The notes below the pieces were generated by a model. It saw only the letters and a list, made by a program, of their open reading frames with translations. It made no database searches and was not told where the DNA came from. 10,608 nucleotides of DNA from Sediminispirochaeta sp. Lineage in GTDB: Bacteria; Spirochaetota; Spirochaetia; DSM-16054; Sediminispirochaetaceae. The stretch is taken from the NCBI GenBank assembly GCA_011046055.1, contig DSBN01000386.1, positions 1 through 10,608 of the forward strand, in the 5' to 3' direction. This document shows, one piece after another, positions 5,926 through 10,608 of this stretch; the first letter of the stretch is position 1, and each line of letters begins with the position of its first letter. Both the position numbers and the translations under genes were made by a program.

Positions 5926-7984
5926 CAATTTTCCCTTCGTAGACAAGTACAAAACCGACGGTATGTTCCACGTCCAGATCGTACGGGCGGAAATACCCCG
6001 GGGACGAATCGAATCATGGGACACGTCAAAACTGCCCGAGGAGGTCCTCTTTTTCAGCGCTGAAGATCTGCCTGGAAAAAACGAGCTCTCCCTTCTGTCC
6101 GAAACTATGCCCCTGCTGGCCGCCAAAGAGGTGAACTACCAGGGGGAACCGCTCTTTTTGTTGGCTTCGAAATCCTCCGAGAGCCTCGAGGAAGCCAAAA
6201 AAAAGATCCGCATCGACTACGAGACCGATTTTTCCCTTCTCGCCTTCGAACCCAGCTCCAGCGACCAGGTGATAGACCGGGTCAGTCTTGTCCGGGGTAG
6301 CGAAGAGCGCAACTACGGTTCGGGCACACAGATCATAGAGGCACAGTACCGAACCTCGTCGGAAACCCATATCGGTCGAGCCCCCTTGGGCGCCTTCACC
6401 TATTGGGAGAACGAGCGCTTGGTGGTGCATACTCCCTCTCACTGGCCCTATCACGTACGCGGCAGCGTCGCCGATGTTTTAAAAATTTCCCCTTCCAAGG
6501 TGAAGGTCATCCAGAGCAACCCCAGCCCCGCCTACGGTGAAAAAGTCTTCTACCCCTCCCTGGTCTCGGCCATGGCCGCGCTGGTCACCTTGAAAACGGG
6601 CAGCCCCGCCCGGCTCCTGCTGAGCCCGGAGGAGGTGGAACGGTTTACCACCAAAAAAGCGCCGGTCGAGGTCAACCGGACTTCGGTCATCGACGAGAAC
6701 GGCACGATCCTGGCCGAAGACGTGCACCTGCGCTTCAATGTGGGCGCCTATCCCATGTTTACCCGAGAGCTGCTCATTCGAGCGGCCATCTCCAGCGGGA
6801 ATTTTTACCACATTCCCAATATCAACATCACCGTCGAAGCGATCAGGACCAGCGCTCCGCCGATGAACCTCTATCGGGGTTTGGGGGTAGCCCAGAGCCT
6901 CTTCGCCACCGAGGTCCACTCTTCCCGACTGGCCGAATTCAGCCAGCTCAACCCAGGGGACTGGAAGATCGAGCACGCCTCAAAACGGCGAATAATCACG
7001 GGGTCGGAGATAAAAAAAATGCCCCTGCCGGAACTCCTGAAGCAGGTCTTGGAGAAATCCGACTTCTATCGCAAGCACTCGGCCTACGAATTGACCCGTA
7101 AGAGACGCAGCTCTATCAAAACCTCCCGCAGTACTCTGCGGGGGATAGGGGTCTCTTCGGGTTTCACCGGCAACGGTTTCACCGAAAAGCCCACCGGTGA
7201 TTTCAACTGGGGAATAAGCGCCGTCCTGGACAGCAAGGATCGTTTGAGCATCGAGTGCGGCACCTTGAACATCCCCCGGGCCATTCAGGATATCTGGAAG
7301 CGCAAAGCCGCGGAAATCCTGGGTATATCCACGGATTCGGTGGAGATTATCGACGGTGACACGGACAGCCTGCCAGACTCGGGTCCGATGATGCTTGGTA
7401 TGCCGGTCTCCGTCTACACCTCCCTGGTGGAACGGTGCTGCACCTATATCCGTAAACAGCGCTTTCACAAGCCCCTGCCGATCCGGGTCCATCGTAATAT
7501 CCCGGCGGCTCGGAAGAACGTGTGGAACCGTGAAAGCCTCGAAGGTCTGCCCTACCAGAGCCTCTCCTGGGGAGCAGTGGTCACCGAGGTTGAGTTGGAC
7601 CCCCTCACCCTGATGCCCGAAGTTCGGGGAGTGTGGGCCTCCTTCGACTGCGGGCTTATTTACGACACCTCCTACGCCGTCTCCATCGCCGAAGCGGGAA
7701 TCTACGAAGCCCTGGCCTGGTCGATGGGAGAAGAGCGGGGCAGCCCCCGTTACTACCAAGACTACAGCTTGGAAAACCCGGAGACCCTCTACCTACGGCT
7801 GCCCCCGGTATCCGTACATTTTCTCAACCAATCCCGAGGAGTTCCCGGCGGAATCAACGAGATCGCCGAGTCCCTGGTACCGGCATCCTTCATCACCGCT
7901 ATGAGCCAGGCGGCGGGAGTATACTTCGATCGAATTCCTCTGACCCCAGAGCTCATTCACGGTTATCTGGAGGAGCAGACATGA
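5918..7984 (+). CDS. Xanthine-dehydrogenase-family large (molybdopterin-type) subunit, degenerate active site
   Basis: About 688 residues, shorter than the roughly 750-790 usual for these subunits. Residues up to about 105 match the aldehyde oxidase/xanthine dehydrogenase a/b hammerhead (DGMFHVQIVRAEIPRGRI, then VNYQGEPLFLLA). The rest aligns by eye with the molybdopterin-binding domains. YRGLGVAQ (319-326) stands for FRGFGxPQ, and GDTDSLPDSGP (480-490) for the GDT motif. Key motifs are altered: GGGFGGK is SPAYGEK (203-209), GQG is replaced by an IPRAI stretch near 452-456, and the GxGEPP loop with the catalytic Glu reads GVPGGINE (641-648). A normal molybdenum hydroxylase activity is therefore doubtful; an atypical substrate, altered cofactor or structural role is possible. 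It overlaps the aminotransferase gene by 8 nt and the Fe-S gene by 4 nt. GTG at 5909 is an alternative start. Family membership is firm; function is not. Confidence 0.78.
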   Translation: MDDNFPFVDKYKTDGMFHVQIVRAEIPRGRIESWDTSKLPEEVLFFSAEDLPGKNELSLLSETMPLLAAKEVNYQGEPLFLLASKSSESLEEAKKKIRIDYETDFSLLAFEPSSSDQVIDRVSLVRGSEERNYGSGTQIIEAQYRTSSETHIGRAPLGAFTYWENERLVVHTPSHWPYHVRGSVADVLKISPSKVKVIQSNPSPAYGEKVFYPSLVSAMAALVTLKTGSPARLLLSPEEVERFTTKKAPVEVNRTSVIDENGTILAEDVHLRFNVGAYPMFTRELLIRAAISSGNFYHIPNINITVEAIRTSAPPMNLYRGLGVAQSLFATEVHSSRLAEFSQLNPGDWKIEHASKRRIITGSEIKKMPLPELLKQVLEKSDFYRKHSAYELTRKRRSSIKTSRSTLRGIGVSSGFTGNGFTEKPTGDFNWGISAVLDSKDRLSIECGTLNIPRAIQDIWKRKAAEILGISTDSVEIIDGDTDSLPDSGPMMLGMPVSVYTSLVERCCTYIRKQRFHKPLPIRVHRNIPAARKNVWNRESLEGLPYQSLSWGAVVTEVELDPLTLMPEVRGVWASFDCGLIYDTSYAVSIAEAGIYEALAWSMGEERGSPRYYQDYSLENPETLYLRLPPVSVHFLNQSRGVPGGINEIAESLVPASFITAMSQAAGVYFDRIPLTPELIHGYLEEQT

Positions 7985-8463
7985 GACTACACTTCATACT
8001 CAACGGTAGATACGTCGATGTGACTACCCAGCCGTCGACCCGTCTGGTCGACCTGCTCCACGATCAACTGGATATCGAGAGCCTTCACCCCGCCTGCTAC
8101 GGCGGTGAGTGCGGCAACTGTGCGATTATCTTCAACGGCGACTTGGTCTACTCCTGCCTGATACCCGCCTTCGCCGCCCAGGATGCCAGCATCTATACCT
8201 ACGAGGGGATCGTGAAATCCGCTGGCTACGCGGACATTCAACGGGGGTTTCAGGAGGAAAACTCCTTTCCCTGCCGCTACTGCCTCGCCTCCAAGGTGGT
8301 AATCACCCAATCTATTCTCGAAAACAACCAGGATCCGGACCGACAGGAGATAATGGAGGTTCTCTCCGGCACCTACTGCTCCTGCACCAACTTGAACAAA
8401 ATGACCAAGGGGATCATCAAAGCAGCCTACCACCGTCGGAGGAGTAGTTATGGCCGAAAGTAA
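7981..8463 (+). CDS. [2Fe-2S] subunit of the xanthine-dehydrogenase-family complex
   Basis: A 160-residue iron-sulfur subunit, the usual length for CoxS/XdhC-type proteins, which relay electrons between the molybdenum and FAD subunits. The N-terminal plant-type ferredoxin cluster uses Cys39, Cys44, Cys47 and Cys59 (CYGGECGNC, then VYSCL). The C-terminal helical cluster uses Cys98, Cys101, Cys133 and Cys135 (CRYC, then LSGTYCSC). All eight ligands are present. Departures from the family are Pro instead of Gln before Cys98, and CSCTNL in place of the usual CRCTGY. The start overlaps the large-subunit stop as ATGA, with GGAGGAG 5 nt upstream; longer in-frame starts inside the large-subunit gene are rejected. 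The FAD-subunit gene begins inside its last codons. Intact clusters beside an altered large subunit suggest that electron transfer is kept. Confidence 0.85.
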   Translation: MRLHFILNGRYVDVTTQPSTRLVDLLHDQLDIESLHPACYGGECGNCAIIFNGDLVYSCLIPAFAAQDASIYTYEGIVKSAGYADIQRGFQEENSFPCRYCLASKVVITQSILENNQDPDRQEIMEVLSGTYCSCTNLNKMTKGIIKAAYHRRRSSYGRK

Positions 8464-9310
8464 AATTTTCTACCCCTCTTCCCTCGGCGAGCTACTGCGA
8501 ATTTACGGCGACTACCCCCAGGCCTCGCTGTGGGCCGGTGGAACCGCCATCGCCCGAGAGCAGGGGGGCAGACACCGTTTTACTCTACCGGAAATAATAA
8601 TCCACCTCTCCCAGGTCACCGAGCTGCAGCGGATCAGCCGTACCGAACGCTACTTTGAGCTCGGCGCGGGTGTCCCAATCAACAAAATTCTGAAAGTTGG
8701 CAAGCACGTCCTGCCCAAGGTCTTCACCCACGCCCTGCACCACATCGGTCACCCGGCGGTACGCAACCTCGCCGGCCTGGGGGGCAACCTCTGCCACGCT
8801 CCGCGCCGGCTGAACACCTTCGGCCCTCTGACCATACTGGACGCCAAGGTCGAGCTCCGGCGCGCGGGAAAGAGCCGCTGGTTACCCGTGGCCAGGCTGT
8901 TCAACCGCACTGGAGAGCTGCAGCTGGCAGAGGGAGAAATTCTCTCACGGGTACGCATCCCCTTTGAGTCCTGGAACATGCAGTTCTTTCAAAAGATAGG
9001 CGACCCCTTTCTCAAGCCCAAAACGTCCCTGACCTTCAGCGCCATCTCGGACGTCCGCAAGGCGGAGATCACCGATTTTCGAATCGCCTTCAGCTTTATC
9101 GGCAAATCCATGCTGCGAGACCGCGAGTTGGAGACCCTGATCAGCGGCAAAAGGGTCCCCTTGAGCGAAAAAGTGCGCAGCGAAGCCCGAGAACTTTTTC
9201 GAGCCTCGCTCATGGAGCTCCCCGGGGAGGTGACCCTGTTTCAAAAGCAGCGTGCCCTGCGCCTGCTGCAGTGGTACCTCAGTGCGCTCCATGACCCCCA
9301 AAGAGACTGA
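8450..9310 (+). CDS. FAD-binding subunit of the xanthine-dehydrogenase-family complex
   Basis: A 286-residue subunit matching the CoxM/XdhB FAD-binding family in length and layout. It would carry FAD and pass electrons to NAD+ or another acceptor. Residues 29-35 (AGGTAIA) correspond to the first FAD pyrophosphate loop, and 99-119 (IGHPAVRN, then LGGNLCHAPR) to the second conserved FAD motif. LGAGVPINKIL at 71-81 follows the family pattern. The Asp usually found soon after the second motif (SPxxD) is not obvious; the sequence reads PRRLNTFGPL. The C-terminal half looks like the normal CO-dehydrogenase-flavoprotein-type tail. The start at 8450 has an excellent GGAGGAG 5 nt upstream and overlaps the Fe-S gene by 14 nt. 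It is the last gene of the operon; no clear terminator hairpin with a T-run follows. Confidence 0.83.
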   Translation: MAESKIFYPSSLGELLRIYGDYPQASLWAGGTAIAREQGGRHRFTLPEIIIHLSQVTELQRISRTERYFELGAGVPINKILKVGKHVLPKVFTHALHHIGHPAVRNLAGLGGNLCHAPRRLNTFGPLTILDAKVELRRAGKSRWLPVARLFNRTGELQLAEGEILSRVRIPFESWNMQFFQKIGDPFLKPKTSLTFSAISDVRKAEITDFRIAFSFIGKSMLRDRELETLISGKRVPLSEKVRSEARELFRASLMELPGEVTLFQKQRALRLLQWYLSALHDPQRD

Positions 9311-9332
9311 CCGGCATTCTGTTTTTAGTGCT

Positions 9333-9361
9333 TTACACGGCAGAGCCTCGAAGGTATATTT
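9333..9361 (+). promoter_or_regulatory. Sigma70-type promoter for dnaE
   Basis: TTTACA (9333-9338), a 17-nt spacer and TATATT (9356-9361), each hexamer matching 5 of 6 consensus bases with ideal spacing. Transcription would begin near 9367-9369, at the front of the ribosome site AAGGAGAG (9367-9374) and only about 12 nt before ATG at 9380. This is the best promoter in the window. Confidence 0.75.
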
Positions 9362-9379
9362 TTCCTAAGGAGAGAGAAG

Positions 9380-10608
9380 ATGACCGACTTTGTTCATCTA
9401 CACAACCACACGGATTACTCGCTTCTGGACGGAGCGGCAAACATAAACAAGCTGGTGAAAAGGGCCGCCGAGGCGGGCATGAAGGCCTTGGCGATCACCG
9501 ACCACGGCAACATGTTCGGGGTACTGAAGTTTTTCAAAGCCTGCCGGGCTCATGGTATCAAGCCGATTATCGGCTGCGAGTTCTACCTGGCTCCGGACTC
9601 CCGCTGGAAGAAGAGCGGCAGCGAGCAAAAGAACCGCTACTACCATCTCTTGGTTCTGGCGAAGAACGTTCAAGGCTACAAAAACCTGATCCAGCTCTCT
9701 TCGCGGGCCTACACCGAAGGGTTTTATTACAAGCCCCGGATCGACGACGAGCTCCTGGAGAGCTATCACGAGGGATTGATAGGCGCCAGCGCCTGTCTAG
9801 CCGGGGAAATCCCCCAGCTGATTCTGGAAAACAGACGCCAAGAGGCCGCGGAGAAGGCGCTCTACTACCGCGATCTGTTCGGGGGGGATTTCTACCTCGA
9901 GCTCCAGGACCACGGTATCCCCGAGCAGAAACAGGTCAATCAAGCGCTGATCAAAATGTCCCGCACTACCGGCATCCCCCTGATCGCCACCAACGACATC
10001 CACTACATCCGGCAGGAGGATGCCAACGCCCAGGATATTCTCATCTGCATCGGTACCAACAAGAAAAAGCAAGAGTCCGAGCGTCTGAAGTTCGACTCGA
10101 ACCAGTTCTATCTCAAGACAGCGCAGGAGATGGAGGCTCTCTTCTCCCACGTGCCAGAAGCCCTGGAGAACACCAGAAAAATCGCCGACCAGTGCGAGCT
10201 GGAAATCCCCCTGCCCGGCCCCATCCTCCCCCACTACGAAATACCGCCGGAGTTTGACAGCCTCGAAACCTACCTCGAACACCTGACGATGCAGGGCTTG
10301 GAGCAGCGCTACGGCCGGGTCACCGAACTCCACCGGCAGCGGGCGAAAAAAGAGCTGGACATCATCAACTCCATGGGTTTTCCCGGCTACTTCCTGATCG
10401 TCTGGGACTTCATCGACTTCGCCCGCAGAAGGGGCATACCCGTCGGCCCGGGAAGAGGATCCGGCGCCGGGTCGATCGTCGCCTACGCCCTGGGGATCAC
10501 CAATATCGACCCGCTGAAGTACAACCTGCTGTTCGAACGTTTTCTGAACCCGGAGCGAGTCTCCATGCCCGACTTCGATATCGACTTCTGCTACGAACGG
10601 CGTTCGGA
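9380..10608 (+). CDS. dnaE: DNA polymerase III alpha subunit DnaE, N-terminal part (runs off the edge)
   Basis: The replicative polymerase subunit; 409 complete codons are visible of about 1150 expected. Residues 1-280 contain the PHP domain: [13 protein letters not shown] (6-18), ITDHGN (39-44), GCEFY (65-69), YYHLLVLA (87-94), ASACLAGE (136-143), LELQDHG (173-179) and ATNDIHY (203-209). The polymerase core follows, with [20 protein letters not shown] (337-356), the nucleotide-binding loop [10 protein letters not shown] (356-365), and MPDFDIDF (396-403), whose Asp400 and Asp402 correspond to catalytic Asp401 and Asp403 of E. coli. The PHP metal ligands His8, His10, His42, Glu67, His89, Cys139, Asp206 and His208 appear kept, unlike in E. 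coli. ATG at 9380 is chosen from AGGAG 7 nt upstream and the family N-terminus. It has its own promoter, separate from the upstream operon. Confidence 0.96.
   Translation, partial: MTDFVHLHNHTDYSLLDGAANINKLVKRAAEAGMKALAITDHGNMFGVLKFFKACRAHGIKPIIGCEFYLAPDSRWKKSGSEQKNRYYHLLVLAKNVQGYKNLIQLSSRAYTEGFYYKPRIDDELLESYHEGLIGASACLAGEIPQLILENRRQEAAEKALYYRDLFGGDFYLELQDHGIPEQKQVNQALIKMSRTTGIPLIATNDIHYIRQEDANAQDILICIGTNKKKQESERLKFDSNQFYLKTAQEMEALFSHVPEALENTRKIADQCELEIPLPGPILPHYEIPPEFDSLETYLEHLTMQGLEQRYGRVTELHRQRAKKELDIINSMGFPGYFLIVWDFIDFARRRGIPVGPGRGSGAGSIVAYALGITNIDPLKYNLLFERFLNPERVSMPDFDIDFCYERRS

Noticed and set aside
6980-7759. 259-residue minus-strand open frame inside the large-subunit gene
   Set aside because: Its product has no recognisable family pattern, while the plus strand carries continuous xanthine-dehydrogenase-family homology.
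7633-7980. Long in-frame upstream extension of the Fe-S subunit gene (276 residues in total)
   Set aside because: It overlaps the conserved C-terminus of the large subunit, its product is Arg/Leu/Pro-rich without family resemblance, and ATG 7981 has GGAGGAG in front and the expected Fe-S N-terminus.
9311-9345. Possible terminator after the FAD subunit gene
   Set aside because: There is a short run of five T but no GC-rich stem ahead of it, so no intrinsic terminator can be supported.
9328-10257. 309-residue plus-strand open frame starting before dnaE
   Set aside because: It is out of frame with dnaE, gives a low-complexity Arg/Pro/Gly-rich product, and dnaE motifs cover the same bases.

Overview
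The window reads as a moderately GC-rich bacterial chromosome fragment that is almost fully coding. The best guess for the host is a spirochaete (Spirochaetaceae-like), because a LoaP-type NusG paralogue occurs together with secreted SPOR/RlpA-like and small spirochaete-style periplasmic proteins. That assignment is inference from gene style; no rRNA or other phylogenetic marker with a decisive signature is visible. The only gene-free stretches are short: about 75 bp at 1970-2044, about 156 bp at 2537-2692 and about 69 bp at 9311-9379.

Left part, minus strand (388 down to the edge, 1969-392, 2536-2045): a small secreted protein of unknown function, a secreted RlpA-like DPBB plus SPOR protein with a very long Glu-rich linker, and the N-terminus of the NAD-dependent DNA ligase gene ligA. 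ligA is cut off by a perfect 60-bp inverted repeat (1-60 against 66-125, 5-nt loop) at the window edge. The sequence folds back on itself just before the catalytic lysine motif, which looks like a fold-back chimera at a contig end.

Middle part, plus strand (2693-9310): six genes in a row, each start overlapping the previous stop, so almost certainly one operon. The order is a LoaP-type antiterminator, a WbpM/PglF/FlaA1-family nucleotide-sugar 4,6-dehydratase without membrane helices, a DegT/DnrJ/EryC1/StrS PLP aminotransferase, and the three subunits of a xanthine-dehydrogenase-family complex (Mo-type large subunit, 2x[2Fe-2S] subunit, FAD subunit). The Fe-S and FAD subunits keep their recognisable binding motifs. 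The large subunit has the family fold pattern but has lost the usual molybdopterin-contact motifs (GGGFGG, GQG) and the catalytic-glutamate motif (GxGEP). This combination of an antiterminator, amino-sugar synthesis and a degenerate molybdo-flavoprotein is the most unusual system here.

Right part, plus strand (9333 to the end): a good sigma70-type promoter (TTTACA, 17 nt, TATATT) with a very short leader, driving dnaE (DNA polymerase III alpha), which runs off the window. Its PHP domain keeps the metal-ligand residues that E. coli DnaE has lost.
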